A model generated the notes under the pieces. The model was not told the origin of the DNA. It searched no databases and was given only the letters and a program-made list of their open reading frames with translations. A DNA stretch of 64,000 nt from Cyclobacteriaceae bacterium (GTDB lineage Bacteria > Bacteroidota > Bacteroidia > Cytophagales > Cyclobacteriaceae): assembly GCA_012033595.1 (NCBI GenBank), contig JAAUQL010000003.1, positions 45,152 through 109,151 on the forward strand. Direction: 5' to 3'. This document shows, piece after piece, positions 1 through 8,733 of this stretch (position 1 is its first letter; each line of letters begins with the position of its first letter). A program made the translations under genes and the position numbers.

Positions 1-1120
1 GTGTCAGGTTTTGCGCTTCATCAACTATAAATATGATATTGGACAACGACCGGCCACGAATATATGCCAGGGGCGTTATGAGCAATTTTTCTTTGTTCAC
101 CATTTCCGTCAGGCGTTTGTATTCTTTGTCGGTTTCAGAAAACTGGTTCTGGATAAATTTAAGATTGTCAAAAAGCGGCTCCATGTAAGGGTTCAGCTTA
201 GACTTGATGTCACCTGGCAAAAAACCAATGTCTTTGTTGCTCAATGGCACAATAGGCCGTGCCAGGTATATTTGTTTAAAATCCCGCCGTTGTTCCAGAG
301 CACTGGCCAGGGCAAGCAGGGTTTTGCCGGTACCAGCTACGCCACTGATCGATACCAATTTTACTTCCGGGTTCATCAAAGCGTGAATGGCAAATGTTTG
401 TTCGGCGTTTCTGGGTCTAATACCACTAACTGCTCTTTTCTCCACCAGTTCCATCATGTTGGTAGTAGGATTGAAATAGCCCAGCCCCGATTTTCTAAGG
501 CTCTTCAGAATAAAATAATTGTGGGCTACCGGTTTTTTCCTCTTCAGGAAGGATTTGATGTCGTGACTTTTTTGTTCGTAAAGTAAATTGATCAGCTCCG
601 GCTCAATATTGTCCACTTCTGACTTGCCGGTATAGAGTGTGTTTACGTTTTTGATTTTACCGGTCTTGTAGTCTTCGGCCTGGAGATTGAGCGCCTTGGC
701 TTTTAATCTTAGATTTACGTCTTTGCTTACCAGTATTACCTGACTCTCGGTATTTTCTTGCTGCAGTTGCAAAGCTGCGTTGAGGATTTTATGATCGGGT
801 TTTTTTTCATCAAATATCTCTTCCGCATCCACCTCGCTATGTAGCGACATCAGCACCTTAAATTTACCCCTGCTTTTGCCATTGATGGGGATCCAATGCT
901 GGAGTTTTTGCCCTTTCGATATTTTTTCGAGTATCCTTATGAATTCGCGGGCTTCAAAATTCTTGATGTCATTGCCTTTTTTGAAGTTATCCAACTCTTC
1001 GAGTACCGTAATCGGTATGGCAACATCATGCTCAGCAAAATTCATAATGGCATCGTGCGAATAAATGATTACCGAGGTATCGAGCACGAATATTTTTTTC
1101 ACTTTAGCTTCTTCTATCAT
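1..1120 (-). CDS. PIN-domain/PhoH-like ATPase (3' end beyond left edge)
   Basis: This is a partial gene: reading from the ATG at 1120, about 373 residues are open to the left edge with no stop. The first ~150 residues form a PIN-type nuclease domain, with FVLDTSVI near the start and conserved acidic positions (TVLEELDNF). A PhoH-type P-loop ATPase domain follows, with a Walker A motif (GVAGTGKT) and a Walker B-like segment (IFIVDEAQN) just before the edge. The PIN-PhoH fusion is a known family (YlaK/PhoH2-like) linked to RNA helicase and RNase activity; the function here is inferred from that. It lies 13 bp from the end of the AlbA_2 gene in the same direction. Family assignment is secure; the physiological role is not. 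Confidence 0.9.
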   Translation of the reverse strand, partial: MIEEAKVKKIFVLDTSVIIYSHDAIMNFAEHDVAIPITVLEELDNFKKGNDIKNFEAREFIRILEKISKGQKLQHWIPINGKSRGKFKVLMSLHSEVDAEEIFDEKKPDHKILNAALQLQQENTESQVILVSKDVNLRLKAKALNLQAEDYKTGKIKNVNTLYTGKSEVDNIEPELINLLYEQKSHDIKSFLKRKKPVAHNYFILKSLRKSGLGYFNPTTNMMELVEKRAVSGIRPRNAEQTFAIHALMNPEVKLVSISGVAGTGKTLLALASALEQRRDFKQIYLARPIVPLSNKDIGFLPGDIKSKLNPYMEPLFDNLKFIQNQFSETDKEYKRLTEMVNKEKLLITPLAYIRGRSLSNIIFIVDEAQNLT

Positions 1121-1133
1121 ACATGTGGGTTTT

Positions 1134-1772
1134 CTATTTCATTGAATAATAATCTGTATTTTCTCCAAGTTCAATTTTTAGAATATTTGAAGATACCAGT
1201 CTTACCAGCATTTGAGAGGCTTTGCTTTTGGGCAGTCCGCTTATTTTCATCAAATTGACCAGGGTGATGTGTCCATGTTGCTCAATGTATTTGAAGATGG
1301 CCTGTTCATGCTCTCCCACCGCAACCGGATAAGATCTTTTGTTTCTCGATCGCTTGAGGATTTCAACCATTTCTCTGCTGGCCTGAACACTTTTGTCTGA
1401 AAGACGCACGTAGGCTTTGCCCCTTTTTTCAGGATTGTCGAGATAATAGCTGGGTTTTTTACGGCTTTCAAATATCCGGTAATGCAACACACTGCGTTTT
1501 TTGTTGATGGGGATCACCTGGCTTTGGTACCTAATACGTGGCTTGATGTGCATCTGAATGGCATGCTCTATTGCAAATCTTTCTTCTTCGGCAAATTTGA
1601 GTCCTGTTATCCTGCCATCATCATCTACGCCGATAAACAGCTCGCCACCCTGTGAATTGGCAAAGGCCACCATCTCCCGGACTATTTTCGTAACGAAAGA
1701 TGCTTTGTGTTTAAACTCCAATAGCTGGCCTTCGCCCTTGCTTACCAAATTTTCGAGCTCTTGTAGTTTCAT
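1134..1772 (-). CDS. AlbA_2 (Schlafen-type) DNA-binding domain protein
   Basis: A 212-residue protein. The N-terminal half matches the AlbA_2 fold: the E-x-LEFK start (GQLLEFKHK), then the AFANSQGGELFIGVDDDG motif and the IKPRI segment. Residues ~150-212 look like a winged helix (EHGHITLVNLMKISGLPKSKASQMLVRL), so it is probably a DNA- or RNA-binding regulator. Proteins of this type are often annotated as ATP-binding proteins, but no P-loop is visible. It sits between the PhoH-like gene and the chelatase-type ATPase, all on the minus strand. The target is unknown. Confidence 0.8.
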   Translation of the reverse strand: MKLQELENLVSKGEGQLLEFKHKASFVTKIVREMVAFANSQGGELFIGVDDDGRITGLKFAEEERFAIEHAIQMHIKPRIRYQSQVIPINKKRSVLHYRIFESRKKPSYYLDNPEKRGKAYVRLSDKSVQASREMVEILKRSRNKRSYPVAVGEHEQAIFKYIEQHGHITLVNLMKISGLPKSKASQMLVRLVSSNILKIELGENTDYYSMK

Positions 1773-1845
1773 ATTCCAAAAAAGTAAAGCTAAATAATAA
1801 AATCACTTTGCCCAGACTATAAAAAAAATCGACAACAAAAATTAA

Positions 1846-3375
1846 CTATCCCAAGTCAGACAGAAATCCATCATCTGCTTCATCAGGTTTGGGAGCTGTA
1901 AACATACTGCTGAGTAAATCCTTGAAAGCAAGGCCTGTAGTAAAATATTTTTTGCTGATCATGCTGTACTCGGCCAGGCCATGCAGGGCAAATTCCATAA
2001 GAAAGAGTTTTTCATCAGCACGTATATTTTTTACATACGATTCTACCAACGGCGCCAGACCGGGAATGTCGTTGAGCAGTCGGGCATATTGCTTGTCGGG
2101 CAGGTCGTTCAATATGTTTATTTCATTGCCATCGCTAAACCATTCGACAATTTTCTTATAGGGGTTGTCGGTTTTTTGCTTGCGAACTTTGTCAGGATCA
2201 GGAAAATGGACAATAAATTGAGACCTGATCGCCTTGCCCAAGAGGTCTTTGGCTACTATACCCGGCCCTTCCTGCTCCCCTTCATAGACGAGCTCCACCT
2301 TGCCGGTAATAGCGGGGATCACTCCATTGAAGTCAGCGATCCTGATATTGGTCTTTTTTTCTCCATTGATCAATACCCGGCGCTCCGCAGCACTTTTCAG
2401 GTTTTCGAATGCTGAAATGGTTAGTCTGGCCGAAACACCGCTTTTTTCATCAACAAATTCACTGTCTCTGGCCTGAATGGCTATTTCTTCTATCAGGTCA
2501 CGCGCATATTCGTTGAGGTGTACCAAAGCTTCCTGACCAGGTTTTTTGTGCGCTTCCTGCTCAGTTATTTTTTTTTCCGATGGCTATCGATTTAGGATAG
2601 TGCGTTATGATCTGGCTGTCGATCCGGTCTTTGAGCGGCGTCACAATGCTGCCCCGATTGGTGTAGTCTTCGGGGTTAGCCGTAAAGACAAATTGTATAT
2701 CCAAAGGCAACCGCAATTTGAAACCCCTTATTTGGATGTCGCCCTCCTGAAGGATATTGAACAATGCCACTTGAATACGCGCTTGCAGGTCTGGCAATTC
2801 ATTGATGACAAAAATGCCCCGGTGCGACCTGGGTACAAGTCCATAATGTATCACCCGTTCGTCGGCATAGTGAAGCTTGAGTGAAGCCGCCTTGATAGGA
2901 TCTATATCGCCGATCAGGTCGGCTACTGATACGTCTGGCGTGGCCAGCTTTTCGGTAAAACGCTCCGAACGATGCAGCCATCCAATAGTCATCCCCTCGC
3001 CATGTTTTGCAATCATCTCTTTGCCATGGTTGGAAATCGGGTTCAATGGATCATCATTAGTTCCGACCCTTCGATCACGGGTATCATTTCATCCAACAGG
3101 TTGACCATCAGCCGGGCAATTCTTGTTTTGGCCTGCCCTCTTAGTCCAAGCAGGTTGATATTGTGCATCGAGAGAATCGCCCTCTCCATATCTGGGATCA
3201 CGGTTTCGTCATAGCCCCAAATGCCTTCGAATGCCGTCTGACCGCGTTGAAGCTTGTATATCAGATTATCGCGCAGTTCCTGCTTTATGGTTTTCGATTG
3301 GTAACCGTATTTTTTTAGTTCGCCCAAAGTCTTGATAGCGTAAATTTCCTTTATGGGAATATCACTGATATTCAT
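1846..3375 (-). CDS. MoxR/Mg-chelatase-type AAA+ ATPase (two frameshifts in this sequence)
   Basis: Three consecutive frames encode one protein of about 509 residues. The N-terminal part (3375-3043) carries the Walker A-like [12 protein letters not shown]. The middle part (3046-2561) carries the Walker B/sensor region ([35 protein letters not shown]). The C-terminal part ends at 1846. The first shift is a missing A in the AA at 3057-3058 (restores GSELNDDPLNP). The second is an extra A in the nine-base run 2568-2576 (restores [14 protein letters not shown]). Net length stays a multiple of three. The next gene upstream encodes a VWA protein, the usual MoxR-VWA chaperone pairing, thought to act in protein maturation or metal insertion. 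The indels look like sequencing errors; a true pseudogene is less likely. Confidence 0.85.
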
Positions 3376-3392
3376 AGGTAAAAGCTGTTTAA

Positions 3393-4490
3393 TTAAAGAT
3401 ATTTTTTTCGATTTCTCCGGTAGTCTTCAAATACCAGATTGCCCAGCCCCTGCAAGTTGCTGTAGTAGGCGTTGCCATTGTTTACCTTGGTAAATTCCTG
3501 GACAAATTGTCGCAAATATGGATCTGTGGCGATCATAAACGTAGTGACCGGAATATGGTTTCTGCGGCATTGAGCTGCGAGTGTTAGGGTTTTATTGATG
3601 ATTTTGCTATCGAGCCCAAAGCTGTTTTTGTAGTATTTGATCCCTACCTTCATGCAAGTGGGTTTGCCATCGGTGATCATAAAAATCTGCTTATTGGGGT
3701 TTTTTCTTTTGCGCAGCAGATCCATCGCCAATTCTATCCCAGCTATGGTGTTGGTATGGTAAGGTCCCACCTCCAGATATGGCAAGTCTTTAATGGCTAT
3801 TTGCCAGGCGTCATTCCCAAATACAATGATATCGAGGGTATCCTTTTTATAATTTTGGGTGATGAGTTCAGCGAGGGCCATAGCTACTTTCTTTGCCGGA
3901 GTAATGCGGTCTTCGCCATATAATATCATAGAGTGCGAAATATCTATCATCAACACTGTGGACGTCTGGGCTTTATGCTCATTTTCCACTATTTCCAGAT
4001 CATCTTCTGTAAGGTGAAAATCCTCGAGCCCATGGTTTACCTGGGCGTTTCGTATCGATTCGGTGATGGATATTTGTCCAGGATTGTCACCAAACCGGAA
4101 TGCTCTTTTCTCGGCGCTTTTTTCGTCGCCCAATCCATGCCGATCGGTGGTATGATTGCCTCTTTTCGTCTTTTTGAGTTTGCCAAAAATTTCCTCCAGG
4201 GCGCTTTTTCTTATTCCTTGTTCACTTTTAGGTGTCAAAGACAATGTACCTTTTTGTGCTTCTTCCTTTATGTATCCCTTATCTTTGAGGTCTTGGATAA
4301 AATCACCAATGCCATATTGACCATCGGTTAGTTGATATTGCTGATCGAGACTGGTGAGCCAGCTAAGTGCCTCATCTACCTTACCGGCGGTCATCAATAT
4401 CAGTTGTTGGAATATATCGTTGAGCTGGTCAAATCCGCTCTTTTGCTTGCTTTTTGGAGGAATATACCTGGAGAAATGAAACCCTGACAT
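3393..4490 (-). CDS. VWA domain protein, partner of the MoxR-type ATPase
   Basis: A 365-residue protein with a von Willebrand factor A domain in its C-terminal ~200 residues. The MIDAS metal site is readable as DISHSM, followed by the threonine-bearing loop (HTNTIAGIELA) and a late aspartate (FMITDGKP). The N-terminal ~150 residues are charged and probably helical. No signal peptide is visible, so it is expected to be cytoplasmic. It ends 17 bp before the chelatase-type ATPase start and should be cotranscribed with it. By family precedent the AAA+/VWA pair forms a chaperone-like complex; the client is unknown. Confidence 0.85.
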   Translation of the reverse strand: MSGFHFSRYIPPKSKQKSGFDQLNDIFQQLILMTAGKVDEALSWLTSLDQQYQLTDGQYGIGDFIQDLKDKGYIKEEAQKGTLSLTPKSEQGIRKSALEEIFGKLKKTKRGNHTTDRHGLGDEKSAEKRAFRFGDNPGQISITESIRNAQVNHGLEDFHLTEDDLEIVENEHKAQTSTVLMIDISHSMILYGEDRITPAKKVAMALAELITQNYKKDTLDIIVFGNDAWQIAIKDLPYLEVGPYHTNTIAGIELAMDLLRKRKNPNKQIFMITDGKPTCMKVGIKYYKNSFGLDSKIINKTLTLAAQCRRNHIPVTTFMIATDPYLRQFVQEFTKVNNGNAYYSNLQGLGNLVFEDYRRNRKKYL

Positions 4491-4706
4491 ACTATTATGG
4501 GTCTGATTGAAATTGGTCCGACAGTTGTGAAAAGTAATGGTTTGCCTTTGGGCACATCAATTAAACTCCAAACACAGGGACAATTGTTTTGTACGCTTTA
4601 CTTTTTTTTTGTTACTGATGTAATTTTTAAAAAGCATAAGGGTGGTTTACCAGGTTACATGAATTTAACTTTATGCATAAATAATTGCATTTAAAACGGA
4701 ATAATT
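4491..4706. other. Divergent intergenic region
   Basis: AT-rich spacer between the VWA gene (minus) and the small lipoprotein gene (plus), which should hold both promoters. I see no clear TAnnTTTG element and no RNA structure. Confidence 0.4.
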
Positions 4707-4850
4707 ATGAAATATGTAGTGGTAGCTTTGGCAATTGTTGTTACTTGTCTGATGGGATCATGTACACAACGTACCTGCCCAACTTATACCAAAGGTCTCA
4801 AGGAGTTGCCCCGGGAGCAACCACAGCACCAGGAGAGGGAAAAAGTCTAG
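4707..4850 (+). CDS. Small CPTY-motif lipoprotein (47 aa)
   Basis: A short reading frame encoding 47 residues. The hydrophobic N-terminus (YVVVALAIVVTCL) ends in a lipobox, LMGSC, with the lipidated cysteine at residue 19. The mature part is only ~29 residues, begins CTQRTCPTYTKG and is otherwise polar. Tiny lipoproteins with a Cys-Pro-Thr-Tyr motif are common in Bacteroidota, but I know of no assigned function. A hairpin plus T-run lies downstream at 4922-4950, so this is a self-contained transcription unit. The lipobox and correct start/stop geometry support a real gene. Confidence 0.7.
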   Translation: MKYVVVALAIVVTCLMGSCTQRTCPTYTKGLKELPREQPQHQEREKV

Positions 4851-4921
4851 ATTGTCAGACACTCTTTTGGAGAAAAGCGCAATAAAACAGTGTATGTATA
4901 AATGGTAGTTATGACAGATTT

Positions 4922-4950
4922 TAGCCTTCATCTCAAGGCTATTTTCTTTT
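4922..4950 (+). terminator. Rho-independent terminator of the small lipoprotein gene
   Basis: A seven-base-pair stem (TAGCCTT at 4922-4928 with AAGGCTA at 4935-4941), a six-base loop, then TTTTCTTTT. It lies 72 bp after the lipoprotein stop. Confidence 0.75.
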
Positions 4951-4965
4951 AGTGTATGTTTTTAC

Positions 4966-5006
4966 ACAAAAAAAAGGGAGCCGATTGTTCAGCTCCCTTT
5001 TTTTTA
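4966..5006. terminator. Bidirectional terminator between the lipoprotein gene and rho
   Basis: GGGAGC (4976-4981) pairs with GCTCCC (4992-4997), flanked by an A-run on the left and a T-run on the right. Either strand therefore gives a stem followed by U's. It directly follows the rho stop at 5021. Confidence 0.85.
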
Positions 5007-5020
5007 TATGCTCTGGGAAT

Positions 5021-6658
5021 TTACCCATTCATTGAGATCAAAAATTCTTCATTGTTTCTGGTACCTTTCATTTTGCTCAGCAAAAATTCCATGGCTTCTA
5101 CAGAGTTCATATCAGACATGTATTTTCTCAATATCCATACTCTTTGTAGAAATTCCTGGTCGAGGAGTAGTTCTTCCCTTCTGGTACCTGATGCAGGCAC
5201 ATCGATGGCCGGGTACACACGCTTGTTGGAAAGTTTTCTGTCCAGCTGAAGTTCCATGTTGCCGGTTCCCTTAAATTCTTCAAAGATCACTTCATCCATT
5301 TTAGAGCCTGTCTCTATCAGGGCTGTAGCAATGATGGTAAGCGACCCGCCGTTTTCCACATTTCTCGCCGCACCAAAAAAGCGCTTGGGTTTGTGAAGTG
5401 CATTTGCGTCTACACCACCCGAAAGTATTTTTCCTGACGATGGCACTACGGTATTGTATGCCCTGGCCAGTCGTGTAATGGAGTCGAGTAAAATGACCAC
5501 ATCATGGCCGCACTCAACCATTCGCTTGGCTTTTTCCAATACGATGCTGGCTACTTTCACATGCCGCTCGGCTTGTTCGTCGAAGGTAGATGAAATAACT
5601 TCGGCTTTTACGCTTCGTGCCATGTCTGTCACTTCTTCCGGACGTTCATCGATCAACAATATCATCAGATAAACTTCCGGATGGTTTTCAGCTATGGCAT
5701 TGGCGATGTTTTGCAACAGCACGGTCTTGCCGGTTTTGGGCTGAGCTACGATCATGCCACGTTGTCCTTTGCCTATAGGGGCAAACATATCCATGATACG
5801 TGTAGAATAATTGCCGGGGGCTCCGCTAAGGTTAAGTTTTTCCTCCGGGAAGAGAGGGGTCAGGTATTCAAAAGGCACCCTGTCCCGGATTTCTTCTGTA
5901 GTCTTGCCGTTTACTGTACCAACTCTCAAAAGTGCAAAATACTTCTCGCCATCTTTTGGTGGCCTTATTTGGCCCCTGACGATATCTCCGGTTTTCAAAC
6001 CAAATAGTTTGATCTGAGATGGAGAAACATAAATATCATCCGGGCTGGCTAAATAGTTGTAGTCGGATGAGCGCAAGAAACCATATCCGTCCTGCATTAT
6101 TTCCAATACGCCTTCATTTTCTATGGCGCCATCAAATTCTTTGATATTGGGTCTTTTCGGCTTTTTAGGCTCAAATCTCTCCCTTTGTTGTTCGCCTTTG
6201 GGCTCTTCTGCCTTGGGAGGTCTGCTGCTTTTTTCAAAAGAAACAGCAGCGGGATCAAAATCAGCTGAAAAGGATTCGAGCAGTTCTTCGGCGCTCATTT
6301 CATCTGTTGCTTCCGCCGAGGAGCTTGTTTTTTCTGGTGTTTTCTCTTCTTTTGCCGGGGTTTTAACATTTTCCCTTTTGAAGTTGAGTTTTTTCTTCTT
6401 TTCTTCTACCGGACGTATATCCTGCTTTTTCTTTCTCTCCTCTGTTTTTGGCTCGGGCTTGTTGGTGTTTTTCTCTCTTTCGGAGGGGGTTTCGGTAGGC
6501 TCTGGCTCACCTTCTTTAGGATTAGAAGCCTGATAATCAAGAATTTTATAGATCAATTCTTTCTTGGGAAGTTTTTTGTAATTATCAAGCCCTAACTCCT
6601 CTGCAATGTCTTTCAGCTCGGAAAGCAACCGCACATTTAAATCTTGAATTGTGTACAT
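5021..6658 (-). CDS. rho: Transcription termination factor Rho
   Basis: A 545-residue Rho, the hexameric RNA helicase that ends transcription. Residues 1-45 form the helical Rho N-terminal domain. Residues ~45-175 are a low-complexity stretch rich in Glu, Lys, Pro and Ser with runs such as KKKKL. A cold-shock-like RNA-binding domain follows ([19 protein letters not shown]), then the ATPase with Walker A AQPKTGKT and Walker [16 protein letters not shown]. At 545 residues it is over 100 longer than E. coli Rho; the extra length is the charged insertion typical of Bacteroidota. In Bacteroides thetaiotaomicron a disordered Rho region is reported to support condensate formation; whether that applies here is inference. 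A long leader precedes it. Confidence 0.97.
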   Translation of the reverse strand: MYTIQDLNVRLLSELKDIAEELGLDNYKKLPKKELIYKILDYQASNPKEGEPEPTETPSEREKNTNKPEPKTEERKKKQDIRPVEEKKKKLNFKRENVKTPAKEEKTPEKTSSSAEATDEMSAEELLESFSADFDPAAVSFEKSSRPPKAEEPKGEQQRERFEPKKPKRPNIKEFDGAIENEGVLEIMQDGYGFLRSSDYNYLASPDDIYVSPSQIKLFGLKTGDIVRGQIRPPKDGEKYFALLRVGTVNGKTTEEIRDRVPFEYLTPLFPEEKLNLSGAPGNYSTRIMDMFAPIGKGQRGMIVAQPKTGKTVLLQNIANAIAENHPEVYLMILLIDERPEEVTDMARSVKAEVISSTFDEQAERHVKVASIVLEKAKRMVECGHDVVILLDSITRLARAYNTVVPSSGKILSGGVDANALHKPKRFFGAARNVENGGSLTIIATALIETGSKMDEVIFEEFKGTGNMELQLDRKLSNKRVYPAIDVPASGTRREELLLDQEFLQRVWILRKYMSDMNSVEAMEFLLSKMKGTRNNEEFLISMNG

Positions 6659-6798
6659 TTATTTTAATAGTGATTCTTTAGGAGAGAATACTCCGTAAAG
6701 CTTTGGATTAATTGTTTTGAAATATTTGATTTATCTAAAAGATATTAGAAATTCTATGGGATTCTTAAAAAGAAAAAATCTTTGAAGTAAAATTTATG

Positions 6799-6829
6799 CA
6801 ATAATAGATTACCCTTCTTTAATAGTCAA
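6799..6829 (-). promoter_or_regulatory. Candidate rho promoter
   Basis: On the minus strand, TTGACT (6829-6824) is followed 17 bp later by TATTATTG (6806-6799), close to a primary-sigma promoter. It would give rho an untranslated leader of roughly 130 nt. Rho leaders are autoregulatory in some bacteria; I see no decisive structure in this one. Confidence 0.5.
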
Positions 6830-6902
6830 GTCTTGCGGGTAAATTTAGGTCTGCGCTCTTTCTTAATGGCTCAAAGGTATAATATCATTATACAAAAACC
6901 GC

Positions 6903-6910
6903 TACATTTG
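6903..6910 (+). promoter_or_regulatory. serS -7 element (TAnnTTTG)
   Basis: TACATTTG matches the Bacteroidota -7 consensus and lies 16 nt before the serS ATG. No clear TTTG -33 element is visible at the usual spacing. Confidence 0.5.
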
Positions 6911-6925
6911 TGAAAAATTTCGATA

Positions 6926-8200
6926 ATGCTGAGAATTGTTGATATAAAAACCGATAAAGAGAAAATAATAAAGGGTCTGAAGAAAAAACGAGTGGCCGAT
7001 GTTGATGCCCAAATAGCCCATTTGTTGCAAATGGATGAGGACAGAAGGAGCACTCAACTGGAATCTGATGCCACACTCAACGAATTAAACACCATTTCCA
7101 AACAAATAGGCACCTTGCTAAAAAACGGCCAAAAAGAGGCCGCAGAGCAGGCTAAAACCCAGATTGGTGACTTAAAAAACAAGAGTAAAATGCTGCAGGA
7201 CAAACTCAAAACCGTAGAGGCGGATGTTTTGCAGGCATTGTACAATCTGCCCAATACTGCCCACGAAACCGTACCTGAGGGCGTAGGTGCAGACGATAAC
7301 AAAGTGATGCTGGAAAAAGGAAGCATTCCCTCACTGCCCGACAGTGCTCTGCCACATTGGGAGCTTATAGAAAAATATAATATCATAGATTTTGAACTGG
7401 GAAATAAAATTTCTGGTGCCGGATTTCCAGTGTACAAGGGCAAAGGGGCAAAATTGCAACGGGCGCTGATCAATTTTTTCCTTGATGAAGCTGCCAAAGC
7501 GGGCTTCGATGAGGTACAAACTCCGATCGTGGTCAACTCAGATTCGGGATATGGCACCGGTCAACTACCCGATAAGGAAGGACAAATGTACGGTATTGTT
7601 GATAGCAACCTGTTCTTGATCCCAACCGCCGAAGTTCCCATCACCAATTTATATCGCGATGTAATCGTGAAGGAAGAAGATTTGCCCATTCGAAATGTAG
7701 GATACACCCCCTGTTTCAGGCGTGAAGCTGGTTCATGGGGAGCGCATGTTCGGGGGCTCAACAGGCTCCATCAGTTCGACAAGGTAGAAATTGTTCAAAT
7801 CACCAAAGCAGAAAATAGCTATGGAGCCCTGGAGGAAATGTGCGCCTACGTTGAATCCCTCTTAGAAAAACTGGAATTGCCCTTTAGAAAATTATTGCTG
7901 TGTGGTGGCGATATGGGTTTTACCTCGGCGATGACCTATGACATGGAGGTGTATTCTGCAGCACAGAAAAAATGGCTTGAAGTAAGTTCCGTAAGCAACT
8001 TTGAGACCTACCAGGCCAACCGTTTAAAGCTCAGATACAAGGAAGACGGCAAAAAGATCACCCTGCTTCATACGCTTAATGGCAGTGCCCTGGCGCTACC
8101 CCGCATAGTGGCCGCTATACTCGAAAATAATCAGAACGAACATGGCATCAATGTGCCAAAAGTTTTGCAAAAATACACCGGATTTGATCGTATAGATTAG
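6926..8200 (+). CDS. serS: Serine--tRNA ligase
   Basis: A 424-residue class II aminoacyl-tRNA synthetase that charges tRNA-Ser. Residues 1-~110 form the antiparallel coiled-coil tRNA-binding arm (runs such as DLKNKSKMLQDKLKTVE). The catalytic core has motif 2 as FRREAGSWGAHVRGLNRLHQF-like sequence and motif 3 as NGSALALPRIVAAILEN. The length is normal. The start is supported by the conserved N-terminus (MLRIVDIKTDKE) and the -7 element just upstream. Its likely substrate, tRNA-Ser(GGA), is encoded at 29.7 kb. Confidence 0.98.
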   Translation: MLRIVDIKTDKEKIIKGLKKKRVADVDAQIAHLLQMDEDRRSTQLESDATLNELNTISKQIGTLLKNGQKEAAEQAKTQIGDLKNKSKMLQDKLKTVEADVLQALYNLPNTAHETVPEGVGADDNKVMLEKGSIPSLPDSALPHWELIEKYNIIDFELGNKISGAGFPVYKGKGAKLQRALINFFLDEAAKAGFDEVQTPIVVNSDSGYGTGQLPDKEGQMYGIVDSNLFLIPTAEVPITNLYRDVIVKEEDLPIRNVGYTPCFRREAGSWGAHVRGLNRLHQFDKVEIVQITKAENSYGALEEMCAYVESLLEKLELPFRKLLLCGGDMGFTSAMTYDMEVYSAAQKKWLEVSSVSNFETYQANRLKLRYKEDGKKITLLHTLNGSALALPRIVAAILENNQNEHGINVPKVLQKYTGFDRID

Positions 8201-8229
8201 AGCAGAAGAACATCAAACACATTTCGAAG

Positions 8230-8253
8230 TGGCAACATATTTTATGCTTGCCA
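8230..8253. other. Hairpin between convergent genes
   Basis: TGGCAACAT (8230-8238) pairs with ATGCTTGCCA (8244-8253), leaving one bulged base and a five-base loop. It lies between the ends of serS and the DUF4286 gene. There is no T-run, so it is not a textbook terminator. Confidence 0.4.
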
Positions 8254-8296
8254 TACATGTGTGAGCCAGGACAATTTCACAGGCTTATGTATATAT

Positions 8297-8602
8297 TTAA
8301 TCGACCGACTCAAGTATGGACATAAAAGACACATGCTTGTGGCGAAATGCCTCATTGTGTGCATGAACGATGCGGGGAGCATGCTTTTCGAGATAGGCAT
8401 TTACATGGTCAAGTGTGTCAGCAAAAAATTGAACCGAGTACGTGAGCCCGTCGTTTTCCGTCTCGCTAAGCAGGTGGAATATTCGGAAATCATTAAAGTA
8501 GCCGCTCTCCAATACATAGGGACAATATTTATTTTTCATCCACGAAAACCATTCTCCTTTGATTTCAGGCTCTATATTAAAAGTAATGTTGTATAAGATC
8601 AT
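8297..8602 (-). CDS. DUF4286 family protein
   Basis: A conserved protein of about 101 residues beginning MILYNITFNIEPEIKGEWFSW, the typical DUF4286 N-terminus. I chose the ATG at 8602 over the upstream ATG at 8668 because the extra 22 residues do not fit the family and an AGGAG sequence sits just before the internal start. Conserved-looking features are the KNKYCPYVLESGYF segment and the C-terminal HNEAFRHKHVSFMSIL. It is predicted to be cytoplasmic, and its size recalls ferredoxin-like dimeric domains. No biochemical function is known to me. Confidence 0.8.
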   Translation of the reverse strand: MILYNITFNIEPEIKGEWFSWMKNKYCPYVLESGYFNDFRIFHLLSETENDGLTYSVQFFADTLDHVNAYLEKHAPRIVHAHNEAFRHKHVSFMSILESVD

Positions 8603-8666
8603 ATCTCCTGCTGCTATGCTTTGAGTGACAAAATAGCTGATTTTGAAATACAAAGACAAATACGAC

Positions 8667-8707
8667 AAAAGAAGCGCTCAAATATCAATTAGATGCCTGA
8701 GCGCTTC
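8667..8707 (-). terminator. Terminator of the padR-pspC operon
   Basis: A perfect ten-base-pair inverted repeat (GAAGCGCTCA 8671-8680 with TGAGCGCTTC 8698-8707). Read on the minus strand it is followed by TTTT, 27 bp after the PspC-protein stop. Confidence 0.8.
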
Positions 8708-8733
8708 ACATGGTGAGCTCAAAAATTCACTTG

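Noticed and set aside
11..586. Plus-strand open frame of 191 codons at the left edge
   Set aside because: It is a shadow of the PIN/PhoH gene on the minus strand, which has clear motifs throughout.
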